From positions 1 through 24,944 of the forward strand of contig SGPL01000486.1 in NCBI GenBank assembly GCA_004802705.1: a stretch of 24,944 nucleotides of DNA, given 5' to 3'. Below, piece after piece: positions 1 through 11,500 of this stretch; within the stretch, counting starts at the first letter, position 1; each line of letters opens with the position of its first letter. The position numbers and the translations under genes are program-made. Below the pieces are notes generated by a model. The model searched no databases and was not told the origin of the DNA. It saw only the letters and a program-made list of their open reading frames with translations. The DNA is from Bondarzewia mesenterica (Eukaryota; Basidiomycota; Agaricomycetes; Russulales; Bondarzewiaceae).

Positions 1-625
1 GAAAATTTTTTTCCTTCTAAGGAAAATTTTTTGCTAGTTCAGCTTGTCTGAAATGATAGGTTTCTTCTTAGGATCAGTAAAATTTCTCCTGATGCATAAT
101 GTATAAATTTGGAAAGGCTGAAATTTAAAATTTCAGTAGTATTTTGGGGAAGTCTGAATATTTGCCGAAATTTTGAGGTTAAGATTGCTTTCAGAAAGGA
201 ATTGGCCAATTTGATATGGGTTAATGCCTGTTGTGTTACATGTCTATATAAAGCACGTCAGGATATGGTAAAGCTAGAAATTACCTTATAAGGACTTGAT
301 AAGCCCTGATCAAATCTCGACGTGTTATATAAGACATTATAACTGTGCTCCAAATTTCCTGATGATGTGCTGTGCGGGATCAAGAGCATCTGTCTTTACT
401 GTAGCGCCCATCTCGAGCGCAGTGAAACATTACAGCTACTTTTAGCGCATCAGATTGATCAATGGCGAGCTTCATCCAGGTCCATCACCGTCAGACTCAT
501 CTGTTCACCGGCACCCACTTATAATCCGTCAAGGTGAGCTCTCATCGACGTCGCCCTCCCTCCCCCCATCTCCATCTTGTCTCCTCCTTGAGACGTCCTT
601 TCTTTTATCCTTCCCTCTTTTCATT
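1..625. other. AT-rich intergenic DNA and CT-rich promoter
   Basis: No gene is supported in the first 450 bases, which are AT-rich. Bases 10-33 form a short inverted repeat (TTTCCTT, 2-nt gap, AAGGAAA). From about 540 to 625 the sequence becomes strongly pyrimidine-rich just before the ATG at 626, typical of a fungal promoter or 5' UTR. A good splice donor (GTGAGC) at 533 hints at a 5' UTR intron or an extra upstream exon. A reading frame opening at 455 is continuous with the gene, but its first 57 codons look like translated CT-rich leader. Confidence 0.5.
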
Positions 626-1698
626 ATGGCCGTGTTTGCATCAGGCGTCCATGTCTTTGAGCGAGAGTTCATTCGTGCTATCCAGCCTCGCGATAGTGCT
701 ACGATTTCAAGTGCTCCTAGCCCTAGCCCATCGCATTCTCCCGTGAATGTGCACCTTGCTACGTCTGTTAAAGCACTGGCCGGTGCATTTACCGTAATCG
801 GATTGATCATACTCGGTATGCAATTCAAGATAGTATGTTTGTTCACACTTATCTGATTGAAATTGTAGCTACTGCCGCCTGGAAATTTTGCTCCTGGCGC
901 AAGCGTCGCAACGGCAGCGCCCCCTCCAGCCAATTTGACGCGTCTAGCATGGAGAAGGGCATGTCAGAAAAGCAGAAATTTCACGCATCTCTGATCGATA
1001 TCAAGGTCGAGAGGCCCAACAAAGCTGTCCTCCTCCCTCCTGTCCCATCCACTCCATCCGTTGGTTGGGTTCCTCAAATTAGAAGCGTTCACGTGCCAAA
1101 AAGTGGCGTCAGTATCCCTCCCATTGCGATGACAGGTGCTACTCGTTCCCCCCAGAACAAGGAGGAGTTCGTGAACACGAGCGATGAACGGAATTGCTCC
1201 CCTCCTCCCAAATACAGCCTCCCGCTCCCACCTCCACCCCCATTTACCGCTCCCCCTGCGGTACCCCCTCCCACGCCTCCCGCATCGAGGAAGCTGAGCG
1301 TGACCGTAGCCCCACCTCCTCCCGAAACCTTCGACCTGCCTCCCCTCCCTAGCCCGCGCTCCACATCCATCTCCAACTTCCCCTCCGCAGCGACCGCTAA
1401 GGTGTCCCGCACCAGCTTCATCGCGATGTTATCGCCCAAAGCCCTCCCGCGCCTGATGACCGTCGCCACGGCGTTCACGCCCACGATGGACGACGAGCTC
1501 CTGGTGCGCGCCGGCGAGACCCTGCGCCTGCTAGAGGAATTCGAGGACGAGTGGTGTCTCGTCCAGCGTGTCGGGCGTGCCGACGCTGAGAAGGGTGTCA
1601 TTCCTCGCTTCTGCCTCCAAGAGCGCCCGCGCGTTGTTCCGCCCCAGCGCGTCACGTTCTCCACATTCCACTTTGGGCACAGCGCACAGCGCAAATGA
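626..1698 (+). CDS. Single-pass membrane protein with C-terminal SH3 domain (Fus1-like layout)
   Basis: Two exons, 626-815 and 869-1698, join in phase across a 53-nt GT-AG intron to give about 339 residues. Residues about 47-71 form one hydrophobic membrane helix that the intron splits (ALAGAFTVIGLIILG, then ATAAWKF). The basic stretch RKRRN follows, so the C-terminal part is probably cytosolic. Next comes a long proline-rich linker with PPPP runs, then a C-terminal SH3 domain (DELLVRAGETLRLLEEF, DEWCLVQRVG, KGVIPRFCLQE). A short N-terminus, one helix and a C-terminal SH3 domain is the layout of yeast Fus1, a cell-fusion protein, but similarity to Fus1 itself was not tested. The start at 626 has good context; 455 is an alternative. 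Confidence 0.72.
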
Positions 1699-2283
1699 AG
1701 GACTCCCTTCCGCCTTCAACCCATCCTCCATGCTCTCCCTCCCTCATGACCACTGCTATGAAAGCCGAGCTGAGCTTGAATTGGCTCCACGGACGGCCAT
1801 TCAGGTCACGACTTCTGGTAGTCTGTTTGCGTAAATCCACTTTAGCGTCTGTTGTAGTTTTCACTCCTTTACTCCGTTATTTGTTATTTATTCCCCAAAC
1901 CCCTCTGGCATTTTGCCTTTTGCGGTGATTGGCCACTTCTTTCTATCTTGTGACCAGGTACTGAGCTTCGCTCTCCCATCTTCACAGATCACCTTCGACA
2001 ATCTGGACTCTTTTCCCCTTTGCTATGCCTCTTCCTTGCGCCCACCTTTCTCTCTTAGTACCATATATCCGCTTTCGATTTTTGGCGATCATCCGAGTAT
2101 CTATCTCGTTGCTTTAGTTCAAGAGTGCTTGCACTCGATTCGTGCTGCTAGCAGCCAGCTGGCTTTTTTTTTGCCTTGCTATTGCCATGGGCATGTCAGC
2201 TTTATTGATGTTCATTTATCTGGGGAAAAACATATAAGTTTACTGTACTTTGTTGAAAACAAAAGTATGGATAAATTGCAATG
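1699..2283. other. Intergenic, 3' region of the SH3 gene
   Basis: Pyrimidine-rich DNA between the SH3 protein gene and the tRNA gene. The reading frames here show no recognisable protein. It probably holds the 3' UTR of the upstream gene. Confidence 0.4.
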
Positions 2284-2289
2284 AAAAAA
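2284..2289 (-). terminator. RNA polymerase III terminator (T6)
   Basis: Six A on the plus strand read as six T on the minus strand directly after the discriminator base of the tRNA gene, a standard pol III stop signal. Confidence 0.8.
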
Positions 2290-2384
2290 TGCATCCGCCG
2301 GGAATTGAACCCGGGACCAAGCCATATCCAATGGGGATACTTAAACATGGGAAGACTCGATGTTAACCACTACACCACGGATGC
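2290..2384 (-). tRNA. tRNA-Gly(CCC) with an intron
   Basis: The minus strand folds as a full cloverleaf. The acceptor stem GCATCCG/CGGATGC pairs perfectly. The D arm is GTGT-AGTGGTTA-ACAT, the anticodon stem GAGTC/GGCTT pairs with two G-T wobbles, and the T arm is CCGGG-TTCAATT-CCCGG, with discriminator A. The anticodon loop opens TTCCCA, giving anticodon CCC (glycine), followed by about 23 extra bases after position 37, where eukaryotic tRNA introns sit. Shifting the stem by one base would give anticodon TCC, also glycine, but would put a C at position 37, which is less likely. Confidence 0.88.
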
Positions 2385-2548
2385 TTGTTAAATTGTATCA
2401 ATAAGTTTCTCAATATGAGATAAATAACTACCACTTCGTAGGACGAAGCCATTGGGACAGAAGAGCACTAGCAGAAGTGAAGGTATAAACAAAAAAAAAA
2501 TCCCAAACCATCCAATTCGATTGCAAAATAAACAGCGATGTGTATGTA

Positions 2549-2593
2549 TGAGGAGGAGGAGCAGCAGAAGAAGAAGAAGAAGAAGAAGAAGAA
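2549..2593. repeat. GAG/GCA/GAA trinucleotide microsatellite
   Basis: Purine-rich triplet run: GAG repeats, two GCA, then about eight GAA units. It lies between the tRNA and the 3' end of the VPS54 gene. Open frames across it are poly-Ser, Leu, Phe or Lys artefacts. Confidence 0.9.
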
Positions 2594-2676
2594 TGAATGC
2601 ACAGGAGTAAGACATATAGATCTTCGAATGAAAGTCTCAATCTTTGTCGTCCGACAAGCCACGAAGCACGAACCTT

Positions 2677-5600
2677 TCACGATCTCTCCACAGCCTTCTC
2701 GACGCCACCGTTCTGCTTGTCTCCCTCCCCTTGTCCTTCTCCAACCATCGACTCCGGTTCTGCGACAAGGGCAGATGTAGACGATGTAATCGGCCCTTGG
2801 GGTGCATCAGAAGCAGAGGATCCGGGAGATGTGTCGAGTGCTGCAGATATAGGGGAAGGAACAGACGCAAAGGAAGTAAAGAGAGGACGGATATCGTCCT
2901 TCGCCGGCGTCGGCGGGGGGGTAACGTTTTTCTTCCTCATCCCCATCCTTTCTATCCACGCCCACCGCCTCGTCATCATTAACCTGTCTAAATCCCACCT
3001 TCTCCACTGGTTGAGGCGTAAGAAAAGCACTGACGGAACTTGCTGCACTGCCATTCGTGATGACTGCATTCGCCTCGTTAATTACTGAGAGAGTTGGGCG
3101 TGGACTCGGACTAATGGGTCCTATCGACACTGTCGGAGACGGTGTGGGCAGTGCCTTCTCATGTGTGCGCGAGAGAATCCCTTTGATACGATCGTTTGCA
3201 AACAATGAGGTGCGTTTGGACGGTGTTGGGCGAGGAGATGGCATGTCAGGAAGAGGTGATGTCGGCTGCCCGACTATGCGTTTTTCCGAGACGACCGTTT
3301 CAAGCATGCTGGTTGGCGCGGCAACGTTTTTCAGAGTTGAGAGTTTGGAATGGATGAAACGAGCATCTGCCAATAAACTAAGCAGGCGGCTGAGTCAATC
3401 AGAAAGCGACTACGGGGCAATGGCGGCGTACCGCTCCTTCGCGTCGAGAGACGGCAATTCAATTTTGCTGTATTCCTCCGACAACCGATGGTTGTTGGCC
3501 GCGAAAACTTGTGACATGACGAACTATTTGAAGGAACAGGCAGCCAAGCCTCGGAATTATTCTTCTATGACTATTATCGAGTGCAGTCACATACCTCGAC
3601 AACGGAACTGGAGAGATAACGCGACAGCACTTTGTGCAGAGTGACAGTCTCTTTCACTAACAATTCCATATAATCGTTGATACCCGGTTTTGAAGGAGAT
3701 ACGTCCCAACGAATGCTCTGTAGTGTCTTAATGTGAGCCGAAAGGCGGTCGCCCATTATAGCGATAAGTTTGGCATGAATCTCGTTCTGATGCTCCTGGT
3801 AGTCACGCTTGAGTTTGTCAAACTCAACCAGCATGACTGCTTGCTTCGGATTCAGGTGTCTTCGAAAGGTTTCACGGACGTATGGGATGAGCGCGATCAT
3901 GATGGAGAGAGATTGAGAGGCGAGGGCTATATGCGTAATTAATCAGGACCGAGGGCTTGGGATGAGAGACTAGTCATACGGACCAAGATGCTTGGCCGTT
4001 ATGTTCTTGAGGCCTGCGCTGCGCATCGCACCTGCACCCAATACAACCTGGCATGTTCTGGAATTGAATGCCTTCAAAAATTCAATAACCCGACTCATAG
4101 TATCGGTCGTGAGCAAGCTAAGGTTAACGATAACCTTTAGATAATCAGTCAAAAGGATCAATGTTTCCTGCGTCGCCGATACCGCAAAGTAACTGCGCTC
4201 CTCAATGCGGAGATGCTTGCTTGGACTTGGGGTAGCGGCACCATTTATATGCGGATGGGGGGACTTGGGACGAGAGGAGATGGGACGGGGAGAGGATGCG
4301 CGTGGCGATGAAAGGAGTGGTGAGGACGGCCGTGACGATGAAGAGGAGAGCGTCGGCATGAGGGTGGGTGTGGTAGTAAGAGGAGAGGGAGGAGGGCCAA
4401 ATACGGCGGGAGCGATCCTAAGTATGAATTCGTGAGGATCATGAACAGCAGAATCAACGAGGACGTCTGCGATTCGTTGAAGAGACGATGGTACATCAGC
4501 TTGAGACCATTGCTCGTCTTCGACGAATTTAGCGGATTGCGATATACGGGACTGGTGGAAAGCCTGCAAGAACGACTTGGCCTGGAGAGCCACATTGAGT
4601 TTCACCATCTTTCTATCTGTACTGCAACGCACCTGTCCAACGACAACACCGCGAAGTCCCACAATCATTCGCCTGCAAATGACCTCGCAACGAACGACGA
4701 AACTCCAGCTCTCATTGAATAGTTCAACAAATTCCCTGAGCTCGAGCTTAGAATGTTGTTCAGCGCGTACAGAGATGGCTTTAGAAGCAAGGATGTTGGC
4801 GACTTCGGCCGAAGATGCGAGAACGTCGAGGAGGGCATCCTGTATGGCAGGCATGTCTATGAGGCCACCTGAGGATCTGCAGGGAAATCAGAATACTTCA
4901 CACGTGCAACGAACAATGTCTACACACATTGTAGTCTCAAGCACTTCAAGGACGGTATTGTTAGAGATCTGGAGGCTCTCGATGCAAGTGATAAAGTTTC
5001 TGTACATGCCGCGAAGCAATTCCAGGAAGTCTGCGTGAGTCATCAACCGCGCGTCGCTCACCCAACTAAACTCATCATAAGCTGCTGCATGGCATAGAGG
5101 TATACAAGCGATCTTACACTCGTTCATAGGGCACTTTCCGCGCAATCTTCGGGTCCTCATCCTCAGGGTCAAACGATGGTATATGCTATTGAAGGACAAT
5201 AAGCTGAGAACATTCAACCTGTAAGAACCACAACATAGCACACGCACTCGCTTGATGATGCCCTTTACCTCGCCCAGTGCAACGCCTCTCCACTCCGACA
5301 TCGCCTCCCTCACACATTTCGTCTTCACGAGCCCATATACCAGCGGCCGTAGACGATCGCGCAATTGAGCAGATCCAACGGGCACAACTTCCGAAGAACC
5401 ATAAATGCGCTCAACGAGGTCAACTTTCAACACACCAACAACCTCTGAGGTCAACGATGCGGCAATCTCCGCTGTCATGGCCTGAAGCTGATATGGCAGT
5501 GATGAGAAAGCCGTTAGAGAGGATAGTGGTATGGTCGCCACGGGCTTGCGCGCGACTCCCACTTCTGTAGTGCTATCGAAGAGCACTGTATCCGGAGTTT

Positions 5601-6827
5601 CCTCTGAGATACGTGATAATGGTGTATTTGGCGACCTAGTCTCGGTCACCTCAGGTTGGGGAGGCGCCTCCCACATCATTCGAAGCGCCTCTACCACGCC
5701 AAGGGCTTCCCCCCATTGCCCAGCGCCCACCAGACTCCTCGCAAGACCCACCATTTCTACCACACCGCCCACAACACGCACACCTTCTCGTATTCTTCGC
5801 AGATGCCCAAGCCGAGACTCAAGATTGACTGCTTCTAGTCCGCGAATGGCCACATTCTTATCCACATGTTGTAATTGGGTTCGTAACGATTGGATACGCG
5901 CCAAACAACGCGCAGACTCAGCCTGTAAATCCTGGAGATTGGTGAGAGCGGCGAAAAAGGGTGTTGCACGACGTGCAATCTCGTGAACAAGATGCTGCTC
6001 AAGCGTATCTGCATGGTGAGACAATTTCTCCAATAATGGGAGGGAATGCGCGAGGGCAGAGGGGTCGAATGGCGTCAATGGCGTCCTTGGATTTGAAGAG
6101 GATGACGATGATGCGGCGGAGGATGTTTCAGCGACAGCGTTGAACGTGCGAGGATCTCCGAGATCAAAGTTTGGTTCGAAAAAAACCTGAGGAACGGTTG
6201 AAAGAGGAGGAAGGGACTTAGTGATGCGCGGGGTACGCGGAGTTTCTGGAACGGAGAAATCGACGTCAAGCGTGGACACGCTGAGAGTAGAGGCCGATGA
6301 TGATGGCTCGCCAATCAGGGCTTCGCCTGAACGTCCAAGTTCCACGCTCTTCTGGAAGCGATCCCATTCAGGACCAATCGCCTTTAGGTAGCGGTCGAAA
6401 TCCTTGCGTCGTACGCGAGGAAGGTCAGCTGGCGGGACGGAGGGGACAGCTGAATGAGCTTTGGGTGGGGCGGAACGCTTGTGCGGGTTATTGACCACGG
6501 TGGAAATGGCTATACGATTTGAATGTAAATCGAATTTCGAGGGGACCAATATAACAACGCACCGTGGAACCCATGCTTTGAACTGCTCCATTCCGATGGA
6601 ACTGCGTCCTCCAAGACACTCGTAGATGATGTGCCATAGATATCAACTCGGGGAGTAGCATTAAAGTAATCTCCTCGTCCTTCGGTCGTTTCTGAGACGC
6701 TCCCTGGGCCTGGTCGGCGTGACGAAGGGTCCCAATTGAACCTATACGCTGGACGAGCAGTGGTAATTTCTGGTAGTGGTCCGACAGGGCTCGCCGGACG
6801 CGATGGATTAGACGTATAATCCGACAT
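2677..6827 (-). CDS. VPS54: GARP complex subunit Vps54 (frame break near the 3' end)
   Basis: Vps54 is a subunit of GARP, which tethers endosome-derived vesicles at the trans-Golgi network. Eight exons fit phase: 6827-6563, 6509-5248, 5185-5118, 5065-4928, 4876-3984, 3926-3595, 3523-3432 and 3377-2677. The predicted protein is about 1,249 residues once one surplus base is allowed for. The N-terminal half has PRVRRKDFDRYLKAIGPEWD and the Vps54 N-terminal region. The C-terminal Vps54-like domain shows ETFRRHLNPKQAVMLVEFD, HAKLIAIMGDRLSAHI and VFAANNHRLSEEYSKIELPS. A Ser/Pro-rich insert lies in exon 5 and a disordered tail in exon 8. The frame shifts at the C7 run (plus-strand G at 2915-2921); with six C the frame stays open to the stop at 2677. 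The first Met of MSDYTS was chosen as the start. Confidence 0.88.
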
Positions 6828-7167
6828 GATGAGCAATCAATGGATGACAGAAAAACAGTGCCAAGAGGGAGACTGAAGGGAAGGCGCGCAGAATGTTTCT
6901 GCCAGCGTTGGTATCCTATGGCTGATTCGACATTCACTTGTTATGAGAACGAATTTCGCTCAAGTCAGGGGATACTCCCTGAAACCAGCAACGTTGAGGT
7001 GACTAGTTCTGTTAGCCGCCGTCGAAGACGATGGAGGAACGATGAGCCCAAGCTGCTAGTTGAGTCCAACCAGCGTGAATTCTTGCTTATTCAATCCCTC
7101 CCAAATGACCTGAAAGTGGAAATGGCTGGAAATGGCCTGCCAGGACATCGTTCCGAACGACTTGCAG
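6828..7167. promoter_or_regulatory. Divergent promoter region VPS54 / metaxin-like gene
   Basis: 340 bp separate the VPS54 start (minus strand) from the metaxin-like start (plus strand), so the two promoters must share this DNA. A reading frame from 6840 to 7178 shows no domain and is judged not to be a gene. No clear TATA box was seen. Confidence 0.5.
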
Positions 7168-8219
7168 ATGACCTCTGACCCGTTGTTGCTATCGTCCCGG
7201 AGAGCGCTGCTCAAACTTCCAGCACCTCTTGCGAAGTTTTTCGCTTTCTTTCCTCTATATACTTACCCGGCTGTACCATTGTCAAACAAACACGCAGTCA
7301 CTGGTCCTACTTTATGGATTCGATCCCCTTTGTCCACCGCTCCTGACGCGCGCGATTTGCTCAGTGCAGATGTCGAATGTCTCAAATGGCAGGCCCATCT
7401 CGCTTTACGAGGACTTTCGCGCGTACAGGTACGCTGGGACGTTGCGCCTGAAGGCGCTCTAGGGGAGCGCTTGCCTAACCTTCAAGTGCCTTCGGAGGGC
7501 GCGAAAGATGTGGATGGAGAATTACTGGCGGCACATAATTTTCCAACATGGCTTGAAAAGCATGTCGAACCGCTAGATGAGCTAGAGGGGTATAAGGATG
7601 TGGAGTCTAGGGATGAAAGTCACGCATGGGTTGCGTTGCTGGAAGGCGATATACAAGCTGCGTTGGTGGGTTCGTTGAAGTCTCGTACTTCATCCTGTCA
7701 TTTATCGCCCAGATTCTTCAGACTCTTGCTCAACCACCGCCATCATTCTTCTCTGAGACTGTATTGCAACTCCCTCCACCGAACCCTTCTCGAGCTATCG
7801 AAACGCTGCTCACCCCACCTCCTGCTCCTCTTTCTGGAATCTCATCTCTTATTCGCCCTTATGGCTCCCGGGTCTCAGTAAGTTCTATGAAGCTGCGATA
7901 TCGTGAGGCCATTTCGTCCCTGAGTGAACGACTTGGCAATGACAAGTGGTTCTTGGGCTCACAGTGTGTATTCTTTGCACATCTGACTTGGATCGCCATA
8001 ACATCATCCGTTAACCACTCGTTCTATAGAGGCCCTACGGCGCTTGATGCTCTTGCTTTTGCCTGTATCCGCACACTTATGCGAAGTTCTGACGACCTCC
8101 GTGTAGAGGTTGCGCGCCGCGTCAACCTCGTTACTTGGGAAAGAAGGGTCTACGAACAAGTCCGTGCAGCATTCATTCCCCCACTGCTCGTCACCTTCTC
8201 CGACGGAGTCTATTGCTAA
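7168..8219 (+). CDS. SAM37: Metaxin/Sam37-like mitochondrial outer-membrane import subunit
   Basis: Sam37/metaxin proteins belong to the SAM complex, which inserts beta-barrel proteins into the mitochondrial outer membrane. Three exons fit: 7168-7665, 7713-7963 and 8030-8219 (introns 47 and 66 nt), giving about 312 residues. The N-terminal Tom37/metaxin thioredoxin-like part is seen in FFPLYTYPAVP, GPTLWI and SADVECLKWQAHLALRGL. The C-terminal GST-like helical part has DKWFLGSQ joined across intron 2 to GPTALDALAFACIRTLM, the usual GST-C signature. No convincing C-terminal membrane anchor is seen, so attachment may be peripheral. The start could also be an in-frame ATG at 7132. Intron 1 is the least certain junction. 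Confidence 0.78.
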
Positions 8220-8598
8220 TGTATGTACGTGATTTAAATGCAAATGTTTGAGCATCTGGTCAACTTTATTTGAGGCCCATTTTTTGATATGCAAACCTTT
8301 CTGACTTGTCTTTCAGGATTTTTGCGGTTGATGTTGCATTGACACTCCATTCGCGTCGATCGGGATAAAATTAAATAGTCTTTGCTTAATTGTTGGTGGT
8401 CGGACCGGCATTTATTCAACCTTACTCACGAACATTATTGTAGTATCGGTTTTTGGGGTCTGAAGATCCAATAGGATGAGCAGCGACGGCAGCTGCAAAG
8501 TGAAAAACAGAGCTCATTGCGGCATAAGTGCGAATGTCCAGTCTCTCAGATGCGAGTAGAAGATAACATGAGGCCTAACTATGATGGGCTGTGCGCCG
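8220..8598. other. Convergent intergenic region
   Basis: 379 bp between the stop codons of the metaxin-like gene (plus) and the RdRP gene (minus). It presumably holds both 3' UTRs. No gene or notable repeat was seen. Confidence 0.5.
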
Positions 8599-11500
8599 TC
8601 AGTTGGGCAGGGCTCCCAGCGTTTTCAAGCAATCTAATAAAACGCCTAAGACCACCAACCGGAAGCTATTCGTCCCCTCCTTCCCTGCATGCCTCAAACT
8701 CCAATCCCACGCCTTCCATGCGTTCTGCAGCACCGCCTTCAATTGCCCTTCATCCAATTCATCTGCCTGGTCTGCACGACTCTCTTCCGTCATCAATTGG
8801 CGCCGTATATCCTTTACCAACATCCCCGAGTGCAGCTGCATGCGAAATCTGCGCTCGTTCTTCCAACGATTGTCGGAGCAGTTTGCAACGATCGTGCCCA
8901 CGACAACCTCCTCCTCGCTAAGCTGGACCTCCGGAGTGTCGCTGAGAGTATGCGTCATGCGAATGTACTGCAGTTCACGAGCGTACCGCGAGAACAAAGC
9001 GGCGGACATCGGAGAATTGCCATTTGGTCGTATGTACTGATCTTTAAGCGTGCTCTGAACGAGCGGGGCAAGAGCGACACTTATAGGGTCGGAAAGCGGA
9101 CGCCGAGGGTTGGAGGGCACGGTAAGGATGTTGAGGGGCGCCTTAAGGTCCGGCAAGTCGACATTGCGGAACATATGGCCAAGCGCACGGTCTGACTCGT
9201 AGAAGTCGGCGTCGCGAGGTCCAGAGATCTCAGCCTTCTTCCAGTCGGGCTTGAAGGGGATCAGCATGCGAGGTAAATTTATCTTGTCGAGGTCGACGGG
9301 AATACCGTTCTTGGGATAATCTACGGCATGGGAGCAGAGTTCGGCAAGTGCAATGCAGCGAGGGTCTTGAGTGCCATCCTACATTGCCTCTAAGAAGTTG
9401 ATCAGGAATACGGTACAATCAACTTACTCTGGATTGATCTTGATTGGAACATAAGAATAAAATTGGTATCAGAACAATATCGAAGGGGAGACAGATATGC
9501 TTGCCTGCAATAACCAAATGTCTATCCGACAAAAGAGGCTAAGGCCAAAATCAGCATATCACACGTACGGATACATTGACAGAACTCGCCAGAACGTTGG
9601 AATTGAAATACTCGACCACAAAGTCACAGATATCTTCCACAGTGCTGTCCGTTTCGATGACGCGGGTGCCACCACTGATGTATGAGGCTGGTTCAACTTC
9701 GGTTGTTGGCAGTAAACTGGATTCCTTCGCGTATACGTCGTACATGTCGCTGATTGAGATCCTAGATGAGAGCCAAGCTATGGTCAATTAACGAGGGCAC
9801 TGCTCACCCATCCAAGTCGCCGCCTCCGAGACAAGAAGCCAAAGAGCGGTCTCCTGAGGAAATGTTAGGCGTATCCAGCTCGCATCATTCATTAAGACCG
9901 ACCGGTCGACGGGAAGACTACAACATTCCTGATGTTCCTGAAGAAGCAGATATTTCTCTCAGGCGGTTTGCCTATGGCCCAAACTCTCCGTACTATGCGA
10001 ATATATGTTAATATTTCATGATGTATCGATAGGAACATATGATCATTACCATCGCCGGGATGTACAACAGGACTCCTCGATATGACGCAAGACCCTTTTA
10101 GCCACTTGGGTTCATGATGCGGCGATTCTTGAACACAAGCTGTGAATAAAGTAGTGAAGCATGAATTAGAACACATGCAATTTCAAGACTACAAGAACGA
10201 ACCATAGATCTGCCCTTCCTTCAAAGTGAACACGTCATCTGGATCAACGCCTTCATTGATGTAAGCATGGCCTTCGTCTGCAACCCCGACCAGCAAATAA
10301 CTGTTGGGCACAGGGATTCGCGCATGATGTTTCATGTCTCGCAAAACATGGTTCATGGCGTATCGGACCAAGCGCCCGAGAAAAGGTGTAGCGATTGCCA
10401 TCTTCACCCTTGTTGGCTTCATGCCGAGGCCTAGTCTATCCAACTGCTCGAGGATAAAAGGTAGACGAAATCGGGACCCAAGGCCATTCTCTTCCAGAAG
10501 ACTGCGAAGATTCACGAGCGAATCCATCGCTGTATACACAGAAGCTTTCGCCCTTTCCTGAAGAGCAAGGAAGGCATCTAAGCGAACCCCTAGATCTTCA
10601 AGCACCATGACGATAGGTCTAGAAAATCACTGTCAGCCTAAAATAGATACCGTGACGATGATGGCACAAGACCTGTTCAGATGGCTGAGATTTGGGCGAT
10701 CAAATGCTCTTGCTATCTCAATGTCAGCTTCTTGCGTCCCACTAACAATGAACTTTCTCATCGACGGACGAAGTCGCATCTTCACCCCTTCCAGACGGTC
10801 GTCAACGACAACGATACCTTTGTATCCTAGAAAACGGATCTGGAACTGTCGGACAACATAGCGTGAGCTCGATTCCTCCCAACTACGTGGGATAGTTACT
10901 CACAGCGGATGGCTTGACACGGTTCAAGCTAGTATCATGTCGATTGTCACGCAGTTTCTCCCAGATCATGTCCGCGAGCTCAGGCGAGACTGTGCCGACG
11001 CCGTCGGTATGCAGATATTTTTCCGGACCGAGATCTGGCATCTCCTCCCACTGGTCCATGCGGATTTTAACAGATGGGTCGGTCGCGGTGAACGCCTGAG
11101 CAATCCGAGCCGCATACTTTGAAGGCTGATTGATGACGCTGGAGAAATCGCCTAACGAGTCACGAATTTTACCAGCCGTAACCCGACCCTCAACTGGATC
11201 CTCAAAGGGAGACATGAACCAAACAGAATAATCCCGAAGCGACGAATTCGAATAAGCAAGGAATTGAAAGGACCGACCAGCGAGCTCGAAGCCGTTCTTT
11301 AGAGTGCCGCCGACACGCTCTTGAAGGAACCACGTCGCGTCGACATTTCCATACCATCGAAAAGACGTCCTGTTCTCTTCTCGAAAGTCAACTCGGATAA
11401 AATTTTCAACGAGGTCAGGATCATGTTCTTGATAATGACGAATGACGCGGTTCGATTGTGTGACATAGGGGCCCTCAAGAATTAGGCGCGTTGGCGTGAA

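Noticed and set aside
529..933. Minus-strand frame of 134 codons
   Set aside because: It overlaps exons 1 and 2 and the intron of the SH3 gene, and has no domain.
1089..1694. Long minus-strand frame of 201 codons opposite the SH3 gene
   Set aside because: It is antisense to a proline-rich coding exon, and its Gly/Arg-rich translation is the mirror of that composition.
2388..2680. Minus-strand frames rich in Leu, Ser or Phe
   Set aside because: They are translations of the trinucleotide microsatellite.
6840..7178. 112-codon plus-strand frame before the metaxin-like gene
   Set aside because: It lies in a divergent promoter, has no recognisable domain, and no splice joins it to the gene.
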